A stretch of DNA of 64,000 nt from Leishmania infantum JPCM5 (lineage: Eukaryota > Euglenozoa > Kinetoplastea > Trypanosomatida > Trypanosomatidae), in contig NC_009415.2 of NCBI RefSeq assembly GCF_000002875.2, positions 816,001 to 880,000 on the forward strand, written 5' to 3'. Position 1 is the stretch's first letter. Every line of letters begins with the position of its first letter. Positions 12,504 to 23,069 of the stretch are shown here, one piece after another. The notes beneath the pieces are model-generated. The model was not told where the DNA came from, searched no databases, and saw only the letters and a list, made by a program, of their open reading frames with translations. The translations under genes were made by a program, and so were the position numbers.

Positions 12504-12806
12504 CTACAACGCACCCCTTCGCCCTGCCCGGTGCGCCAGCGTGGCCTGCATCCGCGCCGTCGTCCGTGGCGCCTGCGCCAAGTCCCCCCGGGTGCCCCCG
12601 GGTGCGATCTGCACGGAGACGCGGGTGCGCTCGTCGAGGGAGACCCCCTCGCCATCGGGTCCGCAGACCGTGAGCATGCGACCGCCCATCCAGACCCGAG
12701 CCCGGCACGCGCACACCGAGCGCGACGCGTGGCGTCGGGGGGTATGCAGCGAAGCAGCGCCGCTACAGCGACCACTCGTCGCGTGTGTACTGCCCCATTC
12801 GCTCAT
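12504..12806 (-). pseudogene. GC-rich coding-like relic, copy 1
   Basis: A frame of about 100 codons whose central 60 codons have very high third-position GC, as in real Leishmania genes, and a beta-strand-like predicted sequence (RVWMGGRMLTV, then RVSVQIAPGG). No ATG opens it (the first codon is GTG), and a plausible continuation (ACDCRFACRTT) lies in another frame after the stop. That suggests a decayed gene fragment inside the 3' flank of the transporter. I do not recognise the family. An identical copy lies at 27589-27891. Confidence 0.3.
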
Positions 12807-14321
12807 GATGGGTGTGAGAGGTGTGGGCAGTGCGCCCTATATATGTGTGTGTGTGTGTGTGTGAGTATTCGCGGCCAAGGTACTTCGGCGTGTGAGGTGT
12901 GGGTGGGGTCCACAAGCGATTAGAGGAGGCGGGAGAGCGTGCCTCGCGGCTGCCAAGGGGACAGAAGCAGAGAGGGAGTTGAGGGCGAGCACAAGGCGCT
13001 ACGGATCCCATCGATGCGGCTCTTGAGGGCCACTGCCGTTCGTTTTGGTTTCCACGACTTCTCTTCGTCACAACGGTTGGGGTGTTCCCCGCTGAGGCTA
13101 ACACAGAAACAACGCTGACAAGCATAAAAAAGGCCGCCGCAAGATAAAGACGCCGCCACGGAGGCACCAGCAGCCCGCCAGACAGGCAAGCACAGGAGCG
13201 GCCGATAAGCCGGAACAAAACAAAATGGTCAAGGGAAACAAAGGAGGGAGCAGAAGAGAAGCACCTCATATGTGCGTATGTGTGCACACGCGACAGTATA
13301 GTGGTGAGGAGGCAGGGCGAGGAAGAAAGGGCGGTGGGCACAGCGACGGCTCATGAGAGTGATGCTGCTGCTCGTGGCTGATTCTGCTCGATATTGCGTG
13401 CGCGCGCGCCTGCGTAGCGATGCGGAGACGGACAAAAACAGGCTTCGGCGAGGCAGAGCGCATTCGCAACGCAGACAGAGTGCTCACCACGAGCGCACGA
13501 CGCGAGAGGAGAAGCGCCACCCGACGGACCGTACACCATCCTTATCTCATCCTTCACATCATCAGGTCAAACGCCTTGTCCGCCGCATACGCCAACACGC
13601 TCTGTATCTTTCACTCATGCAGTCGCACATATACACGCCTTAGCCGCGATGCGCACACACGTGCACAGAGAAAGGCGGAAAGGGAAGAAAAAGAGATACA
13701 CGCGCTGGTGTTAGCGCATACGGAGACGCGCACTTATCAAGTCCAGCGGAGCCTCATAACGTTATCAGCAGTGACGTAAAACAAAAAAAAGAGGGGGCAA
13801 AGAGAGACGTGCACCCACGCGTACGCATACGCCGAGAGGGGCTGCGATGGCATAGGCGCTCACTCGCTTTCCGTCGACACCGCCTGCTTCCAGACGCGTC
13901 GTGCAGCGACAAGACAAGTGAGACCGAAGGCGAGTCGGCCGCGTCCTCTTGTCCCCTTCCCCAGCTGCCTCTGAGCACTCGTCCGTTTGGAGGCCGATAA
14001 AATCCCGGCGCTGCATGCGGCTTCATGCTCGTCCCGCAATGCCGTGCCGCTCTCCGCTACAAGTAGCGCTCGACACCCCTCCACCTGCCCGTCGGCCCAC
14101 CGCACTCGGCCGACAAGAGAGCGGAGGCAGCGCTGGTGCTCGCGTGCCTCTGACGCACCAATTGCGTGCAGCCCACCAAAGCGCCTTCCGCTGAGCGCGC
14201 CTCCGGTCAGCGTGACGACAGCGAGGATCGATTGCAGATTGTGAAAGAAGTCGTGAGTGGCCGAAGCCGACACCCGCACAGCTGCTCGCGCCGTGCGCTA
14301 CAACGCAGACACCCCCGCCGC

Positions 14322-16139
14322 CTAGATCGTAACGTAGATGGTGCCGCCGGTGCCGAAGACAATGCCGACAACACCGCAGATCAGCAGCAGGTACGTGTTC
14401 AGGTACGTGAACCATCCCACCTGCGCCACCGTGAAGTTGCCCGAGTACATGACGAAGAGCGCGGGGAAGATAAAGGCGATGAAGCCGCCGCTGATCGCGC
14501 CGGCGAAGCCGAAGACGGTGTTGATGTTCGGGATGAACAGGCCACACAGCAGCGACGCGACGGCGAGCACAAGCACGACCAGCAGGTGCTGCCAGAACGG
14601 GATGTTGTCCACGTACGTCGTGTCCTCCGCGGTCCCGTCCACGTACTCCTCGTCCACGCCCTCACCTGCTTCGTAGTCCTCATCGATGGTTTGGGAGGGA
14701 TTGCGGCCTTTCGTTGTCCCCTCCATGCCGTGGCTGTTGTCCACCCCGTCGAGCTTGCAGGACTGGACAGCGTCGCTGTCGGCCACCGCCGCGGGCGGAT
14801 TCGCGGTCTGCTGGACGGTGGCGTCGGCGCCGCCAGCGACAAAGCCGAGCTCCTCCGCGCCGCCAGCCTCGGTGCGGTTGCGGTAGCGGTGCTGGAAGCC
14901 GATCAGGTAGTACAGGGAGTTGCGCGCCGCAATGGTGAGTAGCGCGTAGGCGACGCATACCTTGATCATGACGGCAACGTAGGCAATCATGATGTCGGCC
15001 TCCTCGAACGGGTTGAACATGAGCAGCAGCGACTTGCCGAGCAGGTTCTTGCTGCCAAAGTCGAAGTACCCGAACACGCTTACCAGCACGTACAGCGTGC
15101 CGCACAGCATCATCCCAATGAACGCCGACAGCGTGAAGCTCTTCGTCGTGCGAATCTCGGGCCGCAAATCCCACAGAACCTCCTGCGCGTTTATTTGGCA
15201 CACGTACGCGAAAACAAAGATGCCGACGGAGTGGATTACGGAGTTGCCGGTGCGAAAAAGAAAGACGGTGTTGTGCTCCAGCTTGCCGTCATCCGCCTGG
15301 TTGCCGGACAGCTTCACGTGCTTGGACGTTTCCGCCAGCCCGTTACGGCAGCTGTGTGCGACAACCACGAAGACAAAGTACACCATGAACGTCACCGCGA
15401 TGGCGGAGGCGTAGCGCAGTGAGTCGATGTGTTTCGGAATAACCAGCGGCAGCATCACGAAGAGCCAAACGATGACTGTGAGCACGCGGTTGCCCTGCGT
15501 GGTGGCGAGGAACTGGATGGCTCTGTTGTCGGGGTGCTGCTTTGCGGCGCCGGTGAAGATGGGACCAAGGCAGTTGCCCACGCTGATGATGTAGGCGACG
15601 CAGCCAGCGAAGCCATGATAAAAGCGGATGAACGCGGCCCAGTAGGAGAAGGCGTACCTTCTCGCCGGGAAGAGCCAGCGCGCCAAGCCCTCGAAGGTCT
15701 TGATGCGCGTGTTCTCCGATGCGAGTGCCAGGATGTACATGGAGAAGACGGAGAAGTACGTGATGACGGCGAGGAAGATCATGGCGAGGATGATGCCTGC
15801 TGAGTCGGTCGCCGCCGGCAGGCCAAGGATGCCGGCGCCGATGGAAGAGCTCGCCATGTTGAAGGCGCCGGAGAGAATGCCGCCAGGCGGAACGACCACG
15901 TACACCGCTTTGATGACGCCGTCACGGATGGCCTGGAGCACGCCAAGACATCCGGAGCGGCGCGGCTGCGAGCGCGACTGGCGTTGAGAGCGCTGCCCTG
16001 CACTCTGCGACGTCGCCGTCGGCTTGGCCGTGCGCGCCGCACCTACCGTCATCGTGCTGCTGCGGGCGTGATCAGGGTGCTCCTCGCGCTGTTGCCCTCG
16101 ACAGGTGTGAGGACAGCTATCGGCTGATCGGTTCGACAT
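14322..16139 (-). CDS. Amino acid transporter (AAAP family), array copy 1
   Basis: A 605-residue permease of the amino acid/auxin permease family, expected to move amino acids across the plasma membrane. A hydrophilic N-terminal tail rich in Arg, Ser and Gln (1-75) precedes about 11 membrane spans (roughly 86-108, 114-140, 162-195, 218-236, 243-263, 300-316, 335-357, 383-410, 515-537, 541-566, 578-600). The family signature SSIGAGILGLP sits at 98-108. A 95-residue acidic hydrophilic loop (about 418-512) separates spans 8 and 9. The span-3 patch reads IRFYHGFAGC (171-180), which differs from the other copies. The ATG at 16139 has an AG acceptor 21 bases upstream. The gene is intact, and its 3' flank matches copy 2. 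Substrate cannot be told from sequence; Leishmania members include arginine, lysine and proline/alanine carriers. Confidence 0.93.
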   Translation of the reverse strand: MSNRSADSCPHTCRGQQREEHPDHARSSTMTVGAARTAKPTATSQSAGQRSQRQSRSQPRRSGCLGVLQAIRDGVIKAVYVVVPPGGILSGAFNMASSSIGAGILGLPAATDSAGIILAMIFLAVITYFSVFSMYILALASENTRIKTFEGLARWLFPARRYAFSYWAAFIRFYHGFAGCVAYIISVGNCLGPIFTGAAKQHPDNRAIQFLATTQGNRVLTVIVWLFVMLPLVIPKHIDSLRYASAIAVTFMVYFVFVVVAHSCRNGLAETSKHVKLSGNQADDGKLEHNTVFLFRTGNSVIHSVGIFVFAYVCQINAQEVLWDLRPEIRTTKSFTLSAFIGMMLCGTLYVLVSVFGYFDFGSKNLLGKSLLLMFNPFEEADIMIAYVAVMIKVCVAYALLTIAARNSLYYLIGFQHRYRNRTEAGGAEELGFVAGGADATVQQTANPPAAVADSDAVQSCKLDGVDNSHGMEGTTKGRNPSQTIDEDYEAGEGVDEEYVDGTAEDTTYVDNIPFWQHLLVVLVLAVASLLCGLFIPNINTVFGFAGAISGGFIAFIFPALFVMYSGNFTVAQVGWFTYLNTYLLLICGVVGIVFGTGGTIYVTI

Positions 16140-16160
16140 GAGCCGCCCGATGTGTCGAAG

Positions 16161-16202
16161 CTAACACAGAAAGAAGACAGAGAGAGGGAGCGAGAGAGAG
16201 AG
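16161..16202 (-). promoter_or_regulatory. Predicted spliced-leader acceptor, transporter copy 1
   Basis: On the minus strand a 35-base CT-rich tract is followed by GTGTTAG, with the AG at 16161-16162 giving a 21-base 5' UTR before the ATG at 16139. The same arrangement is conserved at copies 2, 3 and 4. Confidence 0.65.
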
Positions 16203-16400
16203 CCGGGGTGGGGGTGCGCGGATGATGATGCTGGTGGCGCGCAATAGCAGGAGAGACGCGGAGGGCAGAGGGTGGATGAGGTGGTGATGTAGAGGGCGAC
16301 GGTGGCGAGAAAGGAAGAGCTGCAGTGGAGCTGCGAGAGGCCGCCGAGGCGAGATGGGAAAGCCGAGCAGCGCACATCTTTGCTCCCGCGCGCAGCAGGA

Positions 16401-16501
16401 NNNNNNNNNNNNNNNNNNNNNNNNNNNNNNNNNNNNNNNNNNNNNNNNNNNNNNNNNNNNNNNNNNNNNNNNNNNNNNNNNNNNNNNNNNNNNNNNNNNN
16501 N
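16401..16501. other. Assembly gap (101 N)
   Basis: Run of N of a conventional size. It lies exactly where repeat A breaks off in the 5' flank of transporter copy 1, so the real missing length is unknown and may include more array units. Confidence 0.99.
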
Positions 16502-17484
16502 GAGGAGTAGTGGAGAAAAGAAAAGGAAGAAGGGAGAGACCCCAAAACCATAAAACAATCACCCATAAGCAGCCCACCAACGCGAGATTATGCGACAGCG
16601 CGATGGGCGCCTGTGCTCAGACCACTAACGCGTGACGATAAGAAGAACAAGCAACGGGAGGAAGGAGTGAATGGGAGGTGTGAGGGACGAGCTCAGACCG
16701 TTACGAAAAACGAAAAAGCCGCACAGTGAGAGGATATCCACCAGCGCACCGTGCGCGCACCGAAGGGTACAAGTGACAGGGAGAGTACGAGCAGAAAACA
16801 AGGGAAGAGGGTGACAGGCGGTACCAGAAGCCATATCCATCACACATGGCGGCTAGTAGGGTTTCAGGCAGCCGGCATCCTGCGCATTCGTAAGGGTGCA
16901 TGTAGAAAAGCTTGGGGAGCAGCAAGCGGCAAGACACGCCAAAGCCAGCAGCGCACTCTAAGGACCTGTGCTCCCCGCGTCTCCGACCACTTCACCCTTT
17001 CCACCGCGGCGCCTCTTCACGCAGCAGCGGCAACCACGAGTAGCCTGCTCAACACTGCGCTCCCGCTATCCAGTGAAGGCCGCTTCGCAGACACAGGCCA
17101 TCTCCGGCGCAAGGCCCCATGAATCCCTCGGCCCAGTGTCCGCTAGCTCATTAACTCGTCACGTGCTGATAGGCAAGATAGTAGGCTGCTTCCACAGCTG
17201 ATTGTCACAAGGCCCGCCAGCGTTGGACAGACAGAGAAACACCCAAGCACGTCTGCCAGTCTGGAGGGGCCATAGAAAGCAGATACATCAGACTCCAAAC
17301 CAGCACACATACGAAACCATACAGGCCGTGATACTCTATCGATATAGCAGAGGAAGTCACCACGCCCGCAGCCTCCTTGAGCAAAGACCGAGCCTAGACG
17401 GCAGGGCAACAGCAGTGCGACCCTCATCAGAAACTCAACGTACTCCGCAACACACCCAAGAGAAACCAACGAGTCGCACGTGAC
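16502..17484. other. Region 3' of the glycosyltransferase gene
   Basis: No supported gene. It should include the 3' UTR of the glycosyltransferase gene. The sequence left of the gap does not resemble the repeat-A continuation found at 31486 onward, so the gap joins two different contexts. Confidence 0.5.
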
Positions 17485-19288
17485 TCAGCCGCGCTGCCTC
17501 CCGATCACAGAGTCCACAAACAGACGGTCCATGCGGTCCGCAACAGCCTCCTCGCTCAGCTCACGCACAGCGTACTCACGCGCACGACGACCAACGCGCC
17601 GCGCGTGCTCCGGGTGCTCCACGACGTACCGCATCAGCTCCGCAGTCTTCTCCACACTCGGGATGGCCATCTTCATGCCCTCCTCGTACCCGTACGGCGA
17701 ATTTGGCGAGATCTCTTCAAGCCCGTCCACAGGAATGCGGAAGCAAGAGTCGCGCTCCATGAACCGCAGCGGCCCGCCCCACTCCGTGACAAGCACCGGC
17801 AGCCCCATCGCCATCGCCTCCACGGCAGGCAGGCCCCACCCCTCCGCCTTCGTCGGGTGCACAAAGGCATCCGCGTTCGCGTACATCTGAACAACTTCAG
17901 CCGCGCTCACCTCGCCCGTGACAATGATGATGTGGGGATAGTCAGCCATCGACGTCATCCCCGGCAACGCACCGCCGCGTCCCCATGTCTCAATGAAGTG
18001 TAGGACCGAATCGCGAGACAACTCAGGAGAATAGCGATGTGTGAGGCGTGTCTTGATCACCAGCGTCGTGCGCTCACGCAGCTGCGACGGGGCAGAGGGG
18101 CCGAACGCGGCCCAGTACGCCTTCAGCAGCACGTCCCACCCCTTGCGGTCCTCCCACTTGAAGCTCGAGAAGAACACGTACCGCTGCAGCCGCTCCTCCT
18201 CTGTCAAGCTCGGGCGGTTGTCGCACGACGATATGCTCGCGCACCTACTCATCGTGGGCTGCCGTGCGTAGTTGGCCGGGTCGTACTCGTACACATCCAC
18301 GGCCTCCGGCACAACGCGGATCTTGTCGGGGCTCACACCGTTGCGGCGGTAAATGGTGGCGAAGAAGTCCGCCGTCGTCCAGATCTCGTCGGCACGTGTC
18401 CGCATCGGCACTATCCACTTCTGCTGGATGTTGGACAGCTCGCTCATGCTGTGCCCGATGTACACCTCCGGGCACTCATGGAACCGGCGCTTGGGAACTG
18501 GGAAGAACTGTAGCGCACCCCAGTGTTGGAAGACGAGGAGGGCGCGGTGGCGCAGGCGATCGCGGAAAAAGCTGTGGGTCGCCGGGGACGACACGCTGCT
18601 GAACAGATCCCTCACACCCCCGTATGCAAGCTGAAGGAGCGCGTCTCCGGATTTCGGGCATGAGCTGCGCCCCCCGCCCCCCATCACACCGATCCCGTAG
18701 CGCTCCATCAACGGACGGATGTACGCCATCGCCTCACGGTTCAGCCCGATACAGGGAGCGCTGAAGTCCGTGTGGTACCGGATCACCGGCGGGAGGCAGT
18801 TCTGCACCACAGCAGTCCGCTCTGCAGAGTGGTGCGAGTCCTCACCACGAAGACGCCACGGCACTCCCACGCGGCGGCGCTGCAGCTCCGTCACCACACT
18901 GTATGCGGTGCGGCCGTACCGGTCCAGCAGCGAGAACACAGGCCGCTGCAGCGAAACAACGGCAGGGAGCGCACGCACGCCGGCAACGTCGTCGCGCACC
19001 ACCGCAGCAGCGCGACTGCCCCACACCTGCCACGCAGGGTACGCCTCCTGCATCCGCAGCGTCAGTGCCCACCCACCACGGTCCACGGCACCCATCGCGT
19101 GGTCATCGCGTACACTCACGGCGTCCCTCACAGCGGGCTCCGACAGCGCGCCCCGCAGCCCGCCAACAGCGTCGTACACACGGGCGGTCGAAGATGCCGC
19201 AATGCAGCGACACGGGGTCCACCACCTCCTCCACGATGCCGCGCTGGTCCGCCAGCGCTGTACCCGCTCAGCCGCCCCGTCAGGTACC
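17485..19288 (-). CDS. GT4-type glycosyltransferase, 5' end lost in gap
   Basis: About 600 codons are visible and the frame runs into the gap at 19289, so the start is missing. The C-terminal half has the GT-B fold signature of family GT4 (glycosyl transferases group 1): RKGWDVLLKAY in the nucleotide-sugar domain, the E-x7-E motif in EGWGLPAVE (17822-17848), and the following AMGLPVLVTEWGGP. This type transfers a sugar from an activated donor to an acceptor; donor and acceptor are unknown. Translation near the gap (about 19190-19288) is Trp/Cys/Arg-rich and unlikely. Another frame there gives a natural-looking sequence (ALADQRGIVEEVVDPVSLH), so an indel, probably a base-calling error at a contig end, lies near 19180. 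The open frame continuing across the gap into the transporter is an artefact of the N run. The gene is a single copy within the transporter array. Confidence 0.82.
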
Positions 19289-19389
19289 NNNNNNNNNNNN
19301 NNNNNNNNNNNNNNNNNNNNNNNNNNNNNNNNNNNNNNNNNNNNNNNNNNNNNNNNNNNNNNNNNNNNNNNNNNNNNNNNNNNNNNNNN
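19289..19389. other. Assembly gap (101 N)
   Basis: Separates the 5'-truncated glycosyltransferase from the 3'-truncated transporter copy 5. At least the last 120 codons of the transporter, a spacer and the glycosyltransferase start must be missing. Confidence 0.99.
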
Positions 19390-20787
19390 GGTTTGGGAGG
19401 GATTGCGGCCTTTCGTTGTCCCCTCCATGCCGTGGCTGTTGTCCACCCCGTCGAGCTTGCAGGACTGGACAGCGTCGCTGTCGGCCACCGCCGCGGGCGG
19501 ATTCGCGGTCTGCTGGACGGTGGCGTCGGCGCCGCCAGCGACAAAGCCGAGCTCCTCCGCGCCGCCAGCCTCGGTGCGGTTGCGGTAGCGGTGCTGGAAG
19601 CCGATCAGGTAGTACAGGGAGTTGCGCGCCGCAATGGTGAGTAGCGCGTAGGCGACGCATACCTTGATCATGACGGCAACGTAGGCGATCATGATGTCGG
19701 CCTCCTCGAGCGGGTTGAACATGAGCAGCAGCGACTTGCCGAGCAGGTTCTTGCTGCCAAAGTCGAAGTACCCGAACACGCTTACCAGCACGTACAGCGT
19801 GCCGCACAGCATCATCCCAATGAACGCCGACAGCGTGAAGCTCTTCGTCGTGCGAATCTCGGGCCGCAAATCCCACAGAACCTCCTGCGCGTTTATTTGG
19901 CACACGTACGCGAAAACAAAGATGCCGACGGAGTGGATTACGGAGTTGCCGGTGCGAAAAAGAAAGACGGTGTTGTGCTCCAGCTTGCCGTCGTCCGCCT
20001 GGTTGCCGGACAGCTTCACGTGCTTGGACGTTTCCGCCAGCCCGTTACGGCAGCTGTGTGCGACAACCACGAAGACAAAGTACACCATGAACGTCACCGC
20101 GATGGCGGAGGCGTAGCGCAGTGAGTCGATGTGTTTCGGAATAACCAGCGGCAGCATCACGAAGAGCCAAACGATGACTGTGAGCACGCGGTTGCCCTGC
20201 GTGGTGGCGAGGAACTGGATGGCTCTGTTGTCGGGGTGCTGCTTTGCGGCGCCGGTGAAGATGGGACCAAGGCAGTTGCCCACGCTGATGATGTAGGCGA
20301 CGCAGCTAGAAAAGCCGTGGAAAAAGCGGATGAACGCGGCCAAGTAGGAGAAGGCGTACCTTCTCGCCGGGAAGAGCCAGCGCGCCAAGCCCTCGAAGGT
20401 CTTGATGCGCGTGTTCTCCGATGCGAGTGCCAGGATGTACATGGAGAAGACGGAGAAGTACGTGATGACGGCGAGGAAGATCATGGCGAGGATGATGCCT
20501 GCTGAGTCGGTCGCCGCCGGCAGGCCAAGGATGCCGGCGCCGATGGATGCACTCGCCATGTTGAAGGCGCCGGAGAGAATGCCGCCAGGCGGAACGATCA
20601 CGTACACCGCTTTGATGACGCCGTCACGGATGGCCTGGAGCACGCCAAGACATCCGGAGCGGCGCGGCTGCGAGCGCGACGGCGGCACTTCTCTGTTTTG
20701 AGTGCGGTGAGCGTCCTTGGTGGTGGACCGGGCATGGCTGCATGGCCGCTGTGCGCCATCGCCCCGCATACTGGTGGGGTGGGACAT
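19390..20787 (-). CDS. Amino acid transporter (AAAP family), copy 5, 3' end lost in gap
   Basis: Visible codons cover the N-terminus to the acidic loop, ending at the residues just before DEDYE of the full-length copies. Spans 1-8 are present and nearly identical to the other copies. Two parts differ. The first 42 or so residues (starting MSHPTSMRGDG) are unrelated to the MSNRSADSC tail of copies 1-4, and identity begins at SQPRRSGCLG. The span-3 patch reads IRFFHGFSSC with Leu in place of the preceding Trp (SYLAAF). The upstream non-coding DNA is also different, so this copy has its own 5' UTR and N-terminal tail. In Leishmania, N-terminal tails of some transporters direct flagellar or cell-body targeting (known for glucose transporters), so location could differ. 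Truncation is by assembly gap, not evidence of a pseudogene. Confidence 0.88.
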
Positions 20788-20843
20788 CTCAGGATGTTGG
20801 ACTTGTAAAATGGTGGCGTGTGGTGCGTGTGTAGAAAGATGCG

Positions 20844-20884
20844 CTTTTGGTGAGCGGCAAGGAAAGAAAGAACGAGGAAGGCGG
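20844..20884 (-). promoter_or_regulatory. Possible spliced-leader acceptor, transporter copy 5
   Basis: On the minus strand a T/C-rich stretch (20857-20884) is followed by AG at 20844-20845, 57 bases before the ATG at 20787. It differs from the acceptor of the other copies. A nearer AG at 20802 is an alternative. Confidence 0.35.
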
Positions 20885-23069
20885 TAGAAAGCGTCTCAAG
20901 AGGTAGACGCTTCTGATGCAATGTGCTCCTCCCTGAGAAGGGGGGATACCCCGAGCACACACTGACGAGGATGACGACGACAACGGCGAAACTGTCTCAC
21001 TTGGCTGAGACGCTGGGTGGCTGGGGTGGAGACGATGCGTGGGGGAGAGCGAAAAGAAATCCGCTGCTGCACGCGAGCCACGATCGCTCTTGATCGGCAG
21101 AGGGAGACACAGGGTGGCACACCACTATACGTATTGTTTCCTTCTAACCTGCTGTGATGCTGTTAGACATGCAGCATTGGCAGACGCTAGCCACGAGTGT
21201 CACCCCTACTCATCTCTCATTTCCGCCGGTGGACAGTAAGTAATCAAGCAGATGACCAAGCCGGCACCTGACCTCTGCACACCTCGAGGGTAGGGGTACC
21301 TCACATGCGGAGAGGAGCCGACGGTACCAGGGGGCACGCAGCAGATCTCGTCATCCACTATTTCAGGTGTGCCGAGAAGAATGCGACTGCGCTGCAACAC
21401 CGGCGGACAGGCATGCGCCGCCAACCGTGTTCGTCTTGGCTGCGGGAAGGCAGAAGGCCGAGGCCCCAGGCTTCGTTAGCCCGCGCATCTTGAGTCGCTT
21501 CCATGGTTTAGCGCCGACTGGTGGAGGCGCAGTGGGGAGCCGATTCGCTTGCCGTGCGGCAACATCATGGCTAGACAGCACGTCTGTGCTGCGCGTTTCT
21601 GCGCTGGGGTGGGCTGCCTGACCGTTCCGTTTTACGGAATGAGCCCCCGCGTCGCTCTCTCAACTCGCCGGTGTCCGGGGAGATCGGTGAGCTCTCAGCT
21701 TTTTCACCGCAGAGGCAGTGCTCCACCCACAGAGAAGATTGAGCAATGCGCAGCAGATGCCGGCTTAGCACAGACGCGTGTGTGAGGGGTGGTGGGGAGA
21801 GTGTATGTGTACGAGGCGGCGCGTTTTCCATCGAGATTCCTCTTGCACCCCGCGCGCACCCAGTGGGTGGCGATGCTACAAGCAGCTGAGGCAGTGCCCC
21901 CTCTGCTCAGGGCCAGCCGAGGTATTCGCGATATGTACCCCGGCGGCGAGTGCATAGCGAAGCGACACCGGCATCAATGAGTTGCCCTGGTGCAGTTCTG
22001 TGGCTCCGTGCGCTGTTTCCATCTCGACGTGAGGACAGAGGTGCGCCATGCCCAGGCTGCATCACGTGCGTTTTCCACCCCTGCCACCGTGACTGCCGCT
22101 CTGCCACAGGGGGTAAGGCATTGCTGAACGCATATCATGATGCATCTGTCATTGCCAAGCATGTGGAAGGGAAGACAAAAAGCCGCACTGTCCTCCACAC
22201 ACACAGATAAGCACAGGAGCCAGCAAGACCCCTCAGGCATATGCGGTGACAGGCAGCGTGTGCGCGCGTACCAGCAGGATCTCGAGAGCCTCGAAAGTCT
22301 CCTTCCTCGCGGCGCAACGATCTTTGGGTGAGGCGTGTGGATCACCGGTGCCGCTCTATCGAAGCCGGTTCAGTACCTCCGCCTTCCAGAGAGCCAGCGA
22401 GCGAGCGAGACAGAGCCACCCCACTTTCTTTTGCACCTCGTTTTGACTTCTTCCCAGTCATAACGTGGTCCTTCACAGAGAAAGCAAGAGGAAGAGGAGA
22501 GGCAGCCGTGAAGACGGTGCCGCCACCGCCACCCTCGCTCGCTCTTTCTCAGCACGCGTTCGACCTCTCCTTCCCGCCCACACATACCTCCCCTCTTCCT
22601 TACCACTTTGAGAGCGCCTTCTGCTCACACACCTGCACAGCCTGCTGCTGCAGCTCGAATGGCGGAGCGGGTCTGTCTCCGGCATTTGCCCACGGCAGAC
22701 GCGCCCAGGTGAGGGAGAGACACGCGGAAGGAACAGCGGCAGGGGGAGCAGCGGGGCTGCAGCACCCGCACCCTCACATTGGTATGTGCGTGGGAAGGGT
22801 CGAAACGAAAGAATCCAGCCGAAAAAAAAAAGAAGGGGACAGACCAGAGGGCAGAGAGGGAGGGAGGCGCGGGGAATTCGGGACGCTCTCAAACACGTTG
22901 AAGGGTGTACGTGCGCTTGTGGGGAGGGGGAGAGATGCGGCGGTGCACGAGCAGAGAGAGCCACACAGCGAAAAGAGCAGGCCAAAGGCGCGATAAAGGG
23001 CATGGCAAAGCAAGATTAAGAGAAGCGAGGCGCAGGAGAGGAGACTCCCTCGGCTTTCATTCCTGTCAC
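20885..23069. other. Intergenic spacer upstream of transporter copy 5
   Basis: 2.2 kb with no supported gene. Composition is balanced at 21000-22400 (possible old, unrecognised repeat debris) and purine-rich from 22780 to 23050. It should also hold whatever 3' flank the decayed M20 gene had. Confidence 0.45.

Larger units (their letters stand above)
12262..16400. repeat. Large direct repeat A, copy 1
   Basis: From GGAGCGCAG at 12262 to the gap at 16401 the sequence is nearly identical to 27348-31485 (offset 15086, then 15085 after a one-base difference near 12330). It carries the transporter gene, about 2 kb of its 3' flank and part of the 5' flank. Non-coding and coding parts are equally similar, so this is a recent duplication (or recent homogenisation), not selection. 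It may extend into the gap. Confidence 0.9.

Noticed and set aside
14166..14942. Long plus-strand frames inside the transporter genes (also 29251-30507 and 36177-36812)
   Set aside because: They are antisense shadows of GC3-rich minus-strand genes.
17485..20787. A single 1100-codon frame joining transporter and glycosyltransferase
   Set aside because: The frame is continuous only because the 101-base N run has no stop codons. The two halves are unrelated families, each truncated at the gap.
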